Positions 25,991 to 34,784 of a stretch of 64,000 bases of DNA are shown here, one piece after another. Position 1 is the first letter of the stretch; every line of letters begins with the position of its first letter. Origin of the DNA: Nitrospirales bacterium. Its GTDB lineage: Bacteria > Nitrospirota > Nitrospiria > Nitrospirales > UBA8639. The DNA is taken from positions 62,001-126,000 of the forward strand of contig JALDRK010000003.1 in the NCBI GenBank assembly GCA_031315915.1, in the 5' to 3' direction. The translations under genes and the position numbers were made by a program. Under the pieces are notes generated by a model. The model was given only the letters and a program-made list of their open reading frames with translations. It ran no database searches and had not been told where the DNA came from.

Positions 25991-26329
25991 TTAAAAGTTC
26001 ACTGACTGGTTTCGATCATCGTCATAAGATCCGATTTGAATAGTCAGTGCTCTCATTGTGCGGGCTTCTTCCGGTTCCTCAATTTGACTGAATCGATGGT
26101 AAGGTTGCCATCCGCAATTCAGACACCGGATCACCTTTTCAGAAAGCGATTCACCGCCGTCTTCATAGATTAATCCTTGGCATTTGGGACAACTGGACAA
26201 GGACTCCATGAGGAGAAAAGGCGTTGGTGGTCGCAGAGCATCAAGATGAATACGGGTGTGACGTCGACGTTTTTTCCGAGTAGAAGGTCTTGATTGTGCA
26301 AGACGACTTGGTTTCGCAGGAATCTTCAT
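25991..26329 (-). CDS. small zinc-ribbon protein
   Basis: 112 residues from the ATG at 26329, which follows AAGGAGAGAG directly; the longer frame to 26410 lacks a ribosome site. A strongly basic N-terminal half (KKRRRHTRIH) precedes a zinc ribbon, CPKC at about 47-50 and CLNC at about 68-71, in the form CPxCxG...RCLNCGWQ. The acidic tail includes EEPEEARTM. This could bind DNA or RNA or act as a regulator. A tandem palindrome site lies 198 bp upstream, linking it to the same putative regulon as the TonB receptor and the receiver-PAS genes. Confidence 0.6.
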   Translation of the reverse strand: MKIPAKPSRLAQSRPSTRKKRRRHTRIHLDALRPPTPFLLMESLSSCPKCQGLIYEDGGESLSEKVIRCLNCGWQPYHRFSQIEEPEEARTMRALTIQIGSYDDDRNQSVNF

Positions 26330-26526
26330 CTCATCTCTCTCCTTACTCTTGACCTGAACACAGCCATGATTGTGTGTTGAAGCACCTTCTTGAGCTAGGC
26401 AGAAAGGCAAGTCCGGTGCCGACTGGACTAACAGAGATTTTTCTCCTGAATACCCTGTAAATGTGGGTATTTGGCGAGATCCGAACGATTGTGTGCAAGG
26501 CGGCGAGTAGAAGAACGTGAAGAGCG

Positions 26527-26564
26527 TTATCTAATTAGATACGAAGGTGTATCCGAATAGATAC
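26527..26564. promoter_or_regulatory. tandem GTATC-N6-GATAC palindromes, site 3
   Basis: TTATC-TAATTA-GATAC (26527-26542) and GTATC-CGAATA-GATAC (26549-26564), offset by 22 bp. It lies 198 bp upstream of the zinc-ribbon gene and downstream of apaH, both on the minus strand, so the zinc-ribbon gene is the likely target. Confidence 0.55.
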
Positions 26565-26614
26565 TTGGCAGGAAACGATTCAAGGATGAAACATGATGAA
26601 CAAGAAATGCAGTG

Positions 26615-27415
26615 TTATGCGGTGGATGAACAGGACACTCGATACAATCGATGATCTGACAAGCGGAGCGCGACCAGTTCTCTCCCCCACACGCATCCGC
26701 CATCTAACGCCCAAATGTGCGATTCCGTGACGATGCCCAAGGCCGACCAATGGCCAAAGAGGATATTGACGGATTGTGTGGCCCGCTGGGGGATCTGGAA
26801 CCAGGGAAGATACCCCAGCGGAGCTTGCTGAGGCGGACCCTTAAAGGAAAAATCAGGGACGCCTTCCGGTGTGCACACTCGCAGACGGGTCAGCACGTTT
26901 GTCGTCATCCCTAAGCGCTTGTCGTATGATTCGGGCGACCGGGTGTTTCGAAAGTAGATGGCCGGCAGCCTTGACCTGAAGTGATCATGCTGCAACGCTT
27001 CTTCAACTTCTTTGGCTAGACTCAGAGTTTTGTCCAAGGTCCAAGCCGGCAGCACGCCGGCATGAATCATTAAATACTCGTCCTCCCAATGGGCGAGGGG
27101 GCAATGTCGAAGCCAGTTGAGCAGGTCGTTCGCATCGGGCGCATCAAGGACGGCGCTTAGCGTATCCTTGTTATTCACGCTTGTAACTTGGGACCAGACA
27201 GCCAGCAGATGGAGGTCGTGATTGCCCAACACCGTGATTGCAGCCGACCCCAGGTGTTTCACGAACCGAAGCACTTCAAGAGATTCCGACCCGCGATTGA
27301 CCAGGTCTCCCACAAACCAGAGGCGGTCGACCGTCCGATCAAAGGCAATCCGATCGAGTAAACGGCGCAGGGCGGTCATGCATCCCTGAACATCGCCAAT
27401 GACATATGTGGACAT
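26615..27415 (-). CDS. apaH: symmetrical bis(5'-nucleosyl)-tetraphosphatase
   Basis: Hydrolyses Ap4A to two ADP; cytosolic, Mn/Co-dependent calcineurin-fold phosphatase. 266 residues, normal length. All metal-binding motifs are visible: YVIGDVQGC (4-12), FVGDLVNRG (34-42), VLGNHDLHLL (62-71), MIHAGVLP and FGHWSALG. The gene is isolated on the minus strand; its divergent neighbour is the broken hydrolase at 27514. Confidence 0.93.
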   Translation of the reverse strand: MSTYVIGDVQGCMTALRRLLDRIAFDRTVDRLWFVGDLVNRGSESLEVLRFVKHLGSAAITVLGNHDLHLLAVWSQVTSVNNKDTLSAVLDAPDANDLLNWLRHCPLAHWEDEYLMIHAGVLPAWTLDKTLSLAKEVEEALQHDHFRSRLPAIYFRNTRSPESYDKRLGMTTNVLTRLRVCTPEGVPDFSFKGPPQQAPLGYLPWFQIPQRATQSVNILFGHWSALGIVTESHIWALDGGCVWGRELVALRLSDHRLYRVSCSSTA

Positions 27416-27513
27416 GTCTCTGCTCTCCGATTAATTCAGAAAAATTGTACCTGATTCTACAGGGACTCGAAACCTGAACTCCCTTTTCCCCACATCCTTG
27501 GTAAAATACCGAT

Positions 27514-28273
27514 ATGTTTGAAAACCTCTTTGTCTTTCAGCCCTCGCCCTGGGAAAATCGGAATTGGGCGACATTGAGCGGCCTGCCCTTAGAGGAGATC
27601 TGGCTTCCTGTTGATGATACCATCACCGTATTCGGATGGTTTGTGGATGCGGGACCGGCTCAGCCGGTCCTCCTGTGGTGTCACGGCAATGCTGGCAATA
27701 TTTCAGTCATCGGCTGAGTAATGTAGCCGAATTATATCGTCGTGGCATCTCCATTTTTATTTTTGATTACCGAACGGACGCAGTACGGGCACGCCGTCCG
27801 AGCCGGGGTTGTATCTGGATGCGTTGACCGCGTATGACTATCTCCTTCGACAACGGCATATGCCCTCAGAGCGAATCGTTCTGTTCGGTCGGTCCCTCGG
27901 AGGGCCGGTGGCGGGCGAAGTAGCCGTCAAACGCGCGGCGGCCGGGTTAATTCTTGAGGGGACGTTTCCCGCCATCCAGTCCATGGCCGATCATCATTAT
28001 TTAGGGCTGCCGGCTCATTGGTTTGTCAACGTGGAGTTCAATCTGGCGGACAAGGTAGCGAAGCTGACCATGCCCGTCCTGGTGATGCATGGGGAGCAAG
28101 ACTCCATTGTGCCGGTCTCTCTGGGTCGGCAGGTCTTCGATGCCGCCAGGGAACCCAAACGGTGGTATGGCGTGGCCGGGGCGGAACATAACGATGTACC
28201 GTATGTGGGAGGGGCAGCCTATTATCAGGCATTCGTGGAATTTATTCGCGAAGTGGTCCCTGGAAAATGGTAA
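27514..28273 (+). pseudogene. alpha/beta hydrolase with frameshifts
   Basis: The protein starts MFENLFVFQPSPWENRNW and reaches the oxyanion motif LLWCHGNAGNIS, then hits a stop after a two-base insertion near 27706. The sequence continues in another frame (NVAELYRRGISIFIFDYR), and after a second disruption near 27775-27800 resumes as LYLDALTAYDYL. The nucleophile elbow GRSLGG, the acid EQDSIVP and the His in AEHNDVP are all intact in the last segment. All catalytic residues survive, so either the gene died recently or the two shifts are sequencing errors. Family: BAAT/FSH1-type serine hydrolases of the YfhR kind, unknown substrate. Confidence 0.75.
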
Positions 28274-28371
28274 GTCCATAAAAGGTGTTGAGGGAAGCTT
28301 CGTTGACCATCGGCAGATGACTCGCTACCATCCAGGAACTTTCATAGGATCGTAGGGATTTGTGATCGTCC

Positions 28372-28860
28372 ATGGATGTGCTGCCATATTTGTATCAGAT
28401 TAATGTCTCCGCTGGCGGGATACCGAAATTGCCTGTTCAGCAAGCCCAAATTGTTCGTGCGGGGATCGAAGGGGACTGCCAGAGAAATCGGACACACCAT
28501 GGTGGGCCTGACCGGGCTCTCTGTGTGTATGCCTGGGAAAAAATACTGGCCTTGCAACAAGAAGGGCATACCATTTCTCCTGGGGCATCGGGGGAAAATT
28601 TCACGATTGCGGGATTAATCTGGGATCGGATGCAGCCTGGTAATCGACTCCATATTGGAGAGAATGTCGTGATTGAGCTGACCAGTTATTGTGTCCCCTG
28701 CCGCCAGAATGCGCGATGGTTTTCGGAAGGCCACTATCGTCGTATTTCGCAGGATCATCATCCGGGATGGAGTCGGCTCTATGCTCGTGTGGTGAGCGAA
28801 GGATGGGTGTACCAGGGTGACCGTGTTCAGGTCGCTAACCATTCGACGGAGGACAGCTGA
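28372..28860 (+). CDS. MOSC domain protein
   Basis: 162 residues. MOSC domains bind and transfer sulfur, as in molybdenum cofactor sulfurases. GIEGDCQRNRTHHGGPDRAL (31-50) is the hallmark motif, PGASGENFTIAGL the second, and the conserved Cys is in SYCVPCRQNARWF (about 104-116). The protein lacks the N-terminal beta-barrel of larger members, like YiiM-type proteins. Its stop overlaps the start of the methyltransferase gene (TGATGG). Confidence 0.88.
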   Translation: MDVLPYLYQINVSAGGIPKLPVQQAQIVRAGIEGDCQRNRTHHGGPDRALCVYAWEKILALQQEGHTISPGASGENFTIAGLIWDRMQPGNRLHIGENVVIELTSYCVPCRQNARWFSEGHYRRISQDHHPGWSRLYARVVSEGWVYQGDRVQVANHSTEDS

Positions 28861-29519
28861 TGGATCGTCGTTTAGAATCCGAAGTCATGGATGATCCCGA
28901 TCAGGTGTTGGCCTATGCCCAGGCCAATTTTGAGTCAGAAAATCAGGGTTTCGTTGAGCAATTCCTGGAATTATTTGACGATCTGGACGAAGCACATATC
29001 CTTGATTTGGGTTGCGGACCTGGGGATATTCCCATCCGTCTGGCCAGGCAGCATGCCACCTGTCGCGTGACTGGAGTGGATGCATCCGCTCCCATGATTG
29101 ACTGGGCTAATCGCCTGACGCAGGAGGCCGGTCTTCAACATCGTCTCACATTTCTTTGCCGTCGCTTTCAGGACTTGACCTTAGACGCACCCGCTGACGC
29201 GCTCATTTCCAATAGTCTTGTACATCATGTTCCCAATCCCTTGCGGTTTTGGTTTGCAGTCAAGAGTTTCATGAAACCAGGCGGGCCGGTGTTGGTGATG
29301 GATCTGTTGCGCCCCGAGTCCGAAGAGGAAGCTCGGGCGCTGGTGGACCAGTATGCGGCCAAGGAATCGGAACAGCTTCGACAGGATTTTTTCAACTCAC
29401 TGTTGGCTGCTTTTACCGAAGATGAAGTGGCTGCCCAACTGGCCGAATTGAACCTCAGCCGACTGATGGTGGATGTTCCGGATGATCGCCATTGGATCGT
29501 CTATGGCCGCGTGTACTGA
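28860..29519 (+). CDS. class I SAM-dependent methyltransferase
   Basis: 219 residues. AHILDLGCGPGDIPIRLAR (39-57) is motif I, the SAM-binding loop; VTGVDASAPMIDWA the second strand; DALISNSLVHHVPNPLRFW motif II/III; and PGGPVLVMDLLRP the post-III segment. Substrate unknown. It is coupled by a one-base overlap to the MOSC gene. Downstream, 53 bp later, is tRNA-Gln, the island insertion point. Confidence 0.85.
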   Translation: MDRRLESEVMDDPDQVLAYAQANFESENQGFVEQFLELFDDLDEAHILDLGCGPGDIPIRLARQHATCRVTGVDASAPMIDWANRLTQEAGLQHRLTFLCRRFQDLTLDAPADALISNSLVHHVPNPLRFWFAVKSFMKPGGPVLVMDLLRPESEEEARALVDQYAAKESEQLRQDFFNSLLAAFTEDEVAAQLAELNLSRLMVDVPDDRHWIVYGRVY

Positions 29520-29572
29520 CCCTGGATGTGCTTGACGCTTTGGGCCGCCACGCCTTAAAGTGAGAGCTCGGT

Positions 29573-29646
29573 TGGGGGATCGTCTAGGGGCAAGACATAA
29601 GATTTTGGATCTTAGAACCCAGGTTCGATTCCTGGTCCCCCAGCCA
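29573..29646 (+). tRNA. tRNA-Gln (anticodon TTG)
   Basis: Acceptor stem TGGGGGA/TCCCCCA closes perfectly, the anticodon stem TAAGA/TCTTA encloses the loop TTTTGGA giving anticodon TTG, the T-arm is CAGGTTCGATTCCTG, and G-CCA is encoded at 29643-29646. The last 44 bases (29603-29646) are repeated exactly at 43093-43136, so the gene is the attachment site of the island and remains intact. Confidence 0.95.
29603..29646 (+). repeat. island direct repeat, left (attL inside tRNA-Gln)
   Basis: 44 bases from the anticodon loop to the CCA end, identical to 43093-43136. The bases before and after differ in the two copies, so the repeat ends are sharp. This is typical of tyrosine recombinase insertion into a tRNA 3' end. 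Confidence 0.93.
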
Positions 29647-29686
29647 TCTTAAATTCTCTTTCCGTTCAATTACTTCCTTCTCTTCC

Positions 29687-30818
29687 TCAGCCTCGGTTAA
29701 TACCTGGCCCTTTCTTGCTAGTCCCAGTTTTAGTCCCGGTTCCAACCAACTTCCCCTCGGTTAATGCCTGAAGGAACCCCGGTGAGAGGTGGGCACAAGG
29801 TCGTGATATGCTGTGCCAACATCCCGATGCCTGAGTATTTCCTTCACAGCACAGCTGAAATCCACCCGGCCATGACTGACGGGAAGCGGCGGTATGCCGG
29901 AGATTTCGTGCTACTGTCCGTCTAAGATATTCCCGCTTTTTTCTACGTGGTTTAAACACCTTGGCACAAAACAGATGGGGCTTTATGGGTTTTAAAGGAT
30001 TGTCTGGACTAGGAACATAGGGCGAGGTCAAAAAGAAATCCAGAGATCGGAGAATATCCTTTGCGCCTCACTTAGAGGAATATTAAGGGTCCTTCCACCT
30101 TGGGGAGGGGAATGACCAGGGTAGAGTTTTCCAAATTGATTCGTGACCATTTTAGTGAAAATTGATCGGCTCGCCGGAGTCCGGTTTCAACTGCAAAAGC
30201 CACCAATTGCCAGTGGTCTTCTTCCATATGGGCCTGAATTCGAGTCAATTCTAAATCGGAGTAATAGCGGGTTCGTTTGGCTTCAGGAAAGAATTTCAAG
30301 GTACTTACCGGATTGCGAGAGAGCAAGTCATCTTTAACGGCAATCATGAGCACATGCCGAAGAAACGCGAATCGACGGTTAATGGTGGCCGGTGAGAGTC
30401 TCCCCGTTTTTCGGGTTTCTTTTCCCCGAAGCTTTACCTTTTTCCGCCTGGCATTCAATTTGGCTTGAATCCGTCGACAATCATCGGTGGTGATTTGAGA
30501 AAGTACCCGCTTGCCCAACAATAATTTCCAGAACCGTCCGTAGTGCTTTTCACTCTGGATACTCCGGTTCGTTGATCCTTCTAGGTACCGATCAATCCAA
30601 GTGCGGAGTGTTACTTCTTTCGTCTGAGAAAACCTTTCAGGAAAATAAATTCCTTCTCTTTGTTCAGCTTTCAGTCGGCAATAAAGTGCTTTGGCCTGGG
30701 ATTTGGAATCACACCGATACCGGCGTTCCCGTCCGTTGACAAAAAGACGAACCCACCACTTCCCTGACCCTTTGGGTTTTTCCTGAATGCCACGGTCCTT
30801 ACCATCTTTTCGTGCCAT
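29687..30818 (-). pseudogene. int: tyrosine recombinase/integrase, broken
   Basis: The N-terminal 248 residues (30818-30072) form an intact arm- and core-binding region (SGKWWVRLFVNGRERRYR, TINRRFAFLRHVLMIA) and the first catalytic segment VETGLRRADQFSLKW with its Arg, then end abruptly at LPKVEGPLIFL. The C-terminal part reappears at 30031-29687 after a small loss: NLRHTAASR (His/Arg box), then a frame change to VKEILRHRD, then AHLSPGFLQAL with the tail GTGTKTGT. The residue expected to be the nucleophilic Tyr before AHLSP is Cys here (TGT). So the enzyme is inactive. It reads toward attL as in most tRNA islands. Confidence 0.85.
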
Positions 30819-30820
30819 CG

Positions 30821-31537
30821 CTATTTCCTCCTTCTGGTAACCGGTTCCTGAAGCTTTTTAGGTGAACGTGTAAGTTTGGACTTTGTCGCTTTCCTCTTTT
30901 GCCGGGTGGCCTGTGCAGCACTTTGGCTCTGACATAATCTTGAACAATATTTCGCATGTCCTCGAGACTGTAAAAAAAGTTTCTGGCATCTGAGACAGCG
31001 GAGAATGGATTGGCCAAATTCGCCTAGAAGCTCGATCAAATGATGCATAAGTAAGGTGGAGATCATACTTTCTTGGGTATCGCAATTTGTAAATCTTTTT
31101 TGGACTATCACTTCTGGAGTGTTTGGGAACTCGTCTGAACGACCGCTCTTTTTAATAAGTTCCTTCATTCGATAGATAGAAACCGTATACGAAAATTCGC
31201 CAAAGTCCCCCTGTCCCCTATCGACGAGATTTGCCAGAGATTTGGAAAAATTTTGTTGGAGTTTCTCCAATTCTTGCTGGGTTAAGTGAGGACGGTAGGG
31301 AGCTGTTTCAATTTCTCGACAGAGGGCAATCACCTCTTCTTGAACATTCAGAATATCCCCTGTACTTAGATTGGGAATGTCCAACCGGACAAAATTTATG
31401 TACCAACGCAGTTGGTGCCAGGTGTCGACACCAAATTTGCCACGGTCACGTGCTCGCTGAATGGCTTGTTTTAGGCTGGCCTTTGAAAGGGATTCATCAG
31501 GGATGCGCTGGGGTGAGGTGGATTTATGAGGTTGCAT
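30821..31537 (-). CDS. zinc-finger protein of the island
   Basis: 238 residues. The central part is helical with no match I recognise; the C-terminal part has ILRCLRCQKLFLQSRGHAKYCSRLCQ, a four-Cys treble-clef finger like the CGNR type, followed by a strongly basic tail (RQKRKATKSKLTRSPKK) that would bind nucleic acid. It ends 2 bp before the integrase start, so both are likely one transcript from the divergent promoter near 31600. Function may be regulation of the island; inferred only. Confidence 0.6.
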   Translation of the reverse strand: MQPHKSTSPQRIPDESLSKASLKQAIQRARDRGKFGVDTWHQLRWYINFVRLDIPNLSTGDILNVQEEVIALCREIETAPYRPHLTQQELEKLQQNFSKSLANLVDRGQGDFGEFSYTVSIYRMKELIKKSGRSDEFPNTPEVIVQKRFTNCDTQESMISTLLMHHLIELLGEFGQSILRCLRCQKLFLQSRGHAKYCSRLCQSQSAAQATRQKRKATKSKLTRSPKKLQEPVTRRRK

Positions 31538-31582
31538 AATCTTTTCTTTTTAGGGTTTTTTCGCAACCATCATACATTTTGG

Positions 31583-31611
31583 TTGACGCCTTTAGTTGCG
31601 CATAATACTAT
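31583..31611 (+). promoter_or_regulatory. probable sigma-70 promoter of the excisionase-like gene
   Basis: TTGACG (31583-31588), 17-base spacer, then TACTAT (31606-31611). The -10 element overlaps the left end of the 40-bp palindrome, so a repressor bound there would block it. Confidence 0.5.
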
Positions 31612-31647
31612 ACGTTGCGCTTATTGAATAATAAGCGCAACGTATAG
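31608..31647. promoter_or_regulatory. 40-bp perfect palindrome, operator candidate
   Basis: CTATACGTTGCGCTTATT (31608-31625), four-base centre GAAT, then its exact reverse complement (31630-31647): 18 paired positions without a mismatch. A further partial copy, GTTGCGCATAATAC, lies at 31596. It sits between the divergent zinc-finger/integrase and excisionase-like genes and is best read as the operator for their control; as RNA it would form a strong hairpin in the excisionase leader. Confidence 0.65.
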
Positions 31648-31681
31648 AGAAAGTCAACGATTAAAACTGAAAGGAGAGAAT

Positions 31682-31888
31682 GTGATGAAAGTTTCTCAGC
31701 TATTAACTGTGGAGGAAGCTGCCAAGCGCCTGGGGTTGAAAATCGCGACGATTAGGCGACGTATTTTAGAAAGAAAAATCGATTATGTGAAAAATGGGCG
31801 ATCTGTGCGCATTCCAGTGGAAACCGTTGAGCGTATGATTCACCAAGGTTATCGTCCAGCGCTTCCAGATCAAAATTTTAATCAGTGA
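31682..31888 (+). CDS. excisionase-like helix-turn-helix protein
   Basis: 68 residues (or 67 from the second Met). LTVEEAAKRLGLKIATIRRRI (8-28) and NGRSVRIPVETVERMI (38-53) form the MerR/Xis-type winged helix typical of excisionases and small plasmid regulators. GAAAGGAGAG lies directly upstream of the start. It may bind the palindrome in its own promoter, direct excision, or both. Confidence 0.75.
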   Translation: MMKVSQLLTVEEAAKRLGLKIATIRRRILERKIDYVKNGRSVRIPVETVERMIHQGYRPALPDQNFNQ

Positions 31889-31925
31889 ATTTAGGAGAGG
31901 GCTACCTGCCCCTTCGATTATTCAA

Positions 31926-32342
31926 ATGGCATGGCCGATTCTAAAGTCAATGCTCGATAACGTGCATGTGTGCGGAAACGTCAAGTTCGTGTCGATAGTC
32001 TTAGCGGATTATGCCAACCAGGACGGAATGGCTTGGCCCTCGGTGGAAACCCTTGCTAAGAAGACAGGTCTCAGTACCCGTCAAATTCGACGTATTTTGC
32101 CTGAACTTGAAAAAGCAGGTCTGGTGAAGATTATCCCAGGAGGAGGACGGAAACGGACGAACCTATACCAGTTCATATGGCTGGAAAGCAGTGACAATAA
32201 GTCATCCTATCTCGATGGAAACGGTGACAATTTGTCTGAAAAGGGTGACACCATGTCACCCGATCTTACTAGAACCAAAGAAAAGAATAAGATTTCTTCT
32301 GACGGACCCAAAAAGCCAAGAAAGCTGCAGGTGGCCTTATGA
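31926..32342 (+). CDS. phage-type replication helix-turn-helix protein
   Basis: 138 residues. The N-terminal part (VLADYANQDGMAWPSVETLAKKTGLSTRQIRRIL..., with LEKAGLVKI) is the helix-turn-helix of phage and plasmid replication initiators (HTH_36 type); the rest is a short hydrophilic tail. Full-length initiators carry a further C-terminal domain, missing here. It overlaps the primase-helicase start by four bases, a usual neighbour. Confidence 0.7.
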   Translation: MAWPILKSMLDNVHVCGNVKFVSIVLADYANQDGMAWPSVETLAKKTGLSTRQIRRILPELEKAGLVKIIPGGGRKRTNLYQFIWLESSDNKSSYLDGNGDNLSEKGDTMSPDLTRTKEKNKISSDGPKKPRKLQVAL

Positions 32343-34112
32343 CTCAGACCTTTGCCGACTATGACATTGATACGCGAGATCGGACTGGGACTATTAAGAC
32401 AACGTGCCCCAAGTGCAGTCAAAACCGAAGCCACCCCAAAGACCCCTGCTTATCGGTTAACACTCAAAAAGGTATCTGGAAGTGTCATCATTGTGGATGG
32501 GTTGGCAGTTTAAAGGGTGCATCGGTTGGTCGATTGAGTCAAAACATACAAAGTTTTAGGCTGCCTATCTACCAGAAAGCTGACCAGTATCCAGATAAAT
32601 TGGTGGCATGGTTTCAAGCCCGTGGCATTCCTTTTAACGTTATTAACCGAAACAAAATCAGTCTGGGGAAAAGGTTTCTTCCAGGTCTCGGGAAAGAAGT
32701 GGAGTGCATTCAATTTCCTTACTTTAGGAAAGGAGAATGCGTCAACGTGAAATATCGTGCCTTAGACGCAAAAGCCTTCATGCAGGAAAAGGGGGCGGAA
32801 AAAATATTTTATGGGCTGGATGATCTTGATGGGTGTGATTGGGCGATCATCGTTGAAGGCTGTGAGTGCGACAAATTTGCCTTTGAAGTGCAGCAGGGGT
32901 AGTGAATGTCTTAATCTGTCCCGGACGGCGCACCTCCGGTCAATAGCAAGCCATCAGATACCAAATTTGCCTATATCTCAAACTGTGAACAGGATTTGGC
33001 TGGGCTGGAAAAAAAAAAAAACAATCATCGCTGTTGATAAGGACGGCCCAGGGGAAATGCTGGAAAAAGAACTGATCCGGCGGTTAGGCCAGAACGGTGC
33101 CATCGAATTCAATGGCCATCGGGTTGCAAGGACGCCAATGATTTGCTTCTGCAAGAAGGAAAAGAATCCTTACAAGAAATTGTGAGAATGCCATCCCTTG
33201 GCCGATTGACGGAATTGTGGAGCCGAAAGATTTACTGATGATATTTTTGCCCTCCATCAAGCCGGGTACAGGGTGGAGTTTCAACTGGATGGGTCAATGT
33301 TGATCGGCATTACACGGTTCAAGCAGGGGAACTGTCAATTATCACGGGTATTCCTGGACATGGAAAGAGCGAATTTTAGATGCATTGGCCGTTAATTTAG
33401 CAGATCAGCATGGGTGGGTCATTGGTTTGTGTTCCTCAGAAAACTGGCCTCTAACGCGCCATATGGCCAAATTATTGGAGAAGAAAATTGGGAGACCATT
33501 CAGTGAAAGCCCTGGGAAACAAATAACCCATGCGGACATAGTGGATGGAATCGAATGGTTGCAACGGCATTTTGTGTTTTTAATCCATCGGAAGATGAGA
33601 GATGACAATTGAACGGATTCTGGAATCGGGAAGACAAGCGGTGACTCGGTATGGTATGCGAGGGTTGGTTATTGATCCGTGGAATGAATTAGACCATTCC
33701 CGTCCAGATAATTTGTTGAAACGGAATATATCAGTCGATGTCTGACTACAGGTCTGGCTATTTGCTCGAAGCCATGGCGTTCATGTGTGGATAGTTGGCG
33801 CATCCTACGAAACTACGGAAACTCGATGATGGAACGTATCCGATACCTACCCCCTATGATATCCTTGGTTCTGCCCATTGGCGAAACAAGGCTGACAATT
33901 GTCTTACCATCTTCAGGGATGTCGCCGTCAATGATCATTCTGTCCAACTGCATATTCAAAAGATTCGATTTCGGCAAGTAGGAAAAGTCGGGGCAGTGGA
34001 ACTTTGGTGGAACTCCTGTCAACGGGCGATATTCGTGCTTGTAAAAGAAAAAGATCCTATCCCAATCATGTTGTTGAGCAACACCGCTGTGGTTTTCAGG
34101 AAGAATCAGTAG
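32339..34112 (+). pseudogene. primase-helicase of the T7 gp4/phage type, multiply frameshifted
   Basis: The first 187 residues are intact: zinc-binding primase domain (TCPKC near 21-25, KCHHCGWVG near 48-56) and the start of the Toprim domain (WAIIVEGCECDKFAFEV). After the stop at 32902 the homology continues in changing frames: IAVDKDGPGEMLEKELIRRL near 33030, a Walker A (GIPGHGKSE, with LSIIT before it) near 33340-33374, LAVNLADQHGWVIGLCSSENW from 33385, GLVIDPWNELDHSRPDN near 33660, and ILGSAHWRNKADNCLTI near 33860. At least five shifts are needed, one next to a run of 13 A (33009-33021). Not functional as one protein. Confidence 0.8.
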
Positions 34113-34784
34113 GAAGTCTGCTGACGGATCTCAGGTAACTGCGCCTATCATTTGCATGAAATTGGACAAATGAGCAAATCCTAATAATTTCCTATGCGGA
34201 AAATGGGTTCATTGGTTTAATCTGTAATTGTGGTGCTAGAAGTCACATTGGATACCCTTATGAATGGGAGTACCCCTATGAAAGAGTGAGACGCTTAGGG
34301 AGAAATGCACAAACAGACAAAATTTTGAAGTCAAATACGTCATTTAGTCCGCACAAAGGGTGACTTCCCTGTCAGCCAAATAGAAAGTTTGCCTAAGTGG
34401 GATCCGTCTTTGTTAAGGGGCGAGGAAAAAATTTTGGAATCAGAATTCAGAGGTTAGTAGATTGCACGTATTGAGTTAACGTCGACAAAAACCTACCATA
34501 CATCTCCATACAGTGGGATAAATGTATGCAAAAACGCCTCAATGTTCCCTTTAACTCAAAAGTTGTAACAAAATGCCATCAAAAAAGAAGTATTTGAAGT
34601 GATCAAAAGCTTTGTCACGGGAAAGGGATTGTGGCTCCTCGTAGCCCTGAACACCAAAAAAATAATATTGACTAAATTCACCGGTTTTATAATCATCAGC
34701 TAAGACACCTGTTTCCCAGGGCTGGCGCCATGAATTTTTATGGAGCCAAACCAGCAAAACTCATCTTTAACCTACTCCATATAA
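34113..34784. other. AT-rich stretch without a supported gene
   Basis: About 670 bases between the helicase wreck and the oxygenase-like gene. A 68-codon minus-strand frame at 34551-34757 (contains NSWRQPWETGVLADDYKTGE) has protein-like composition but only a TTG start, so it may be the tail of a lost gene. Nothing else is seen. Confidence 0.3.

Noticed and set aside
30072-30818. An active short integrase
   Set aside because: The catalytic His/Arg/Tyr part lies downstream in other frames, and the Tyr position is Cys.
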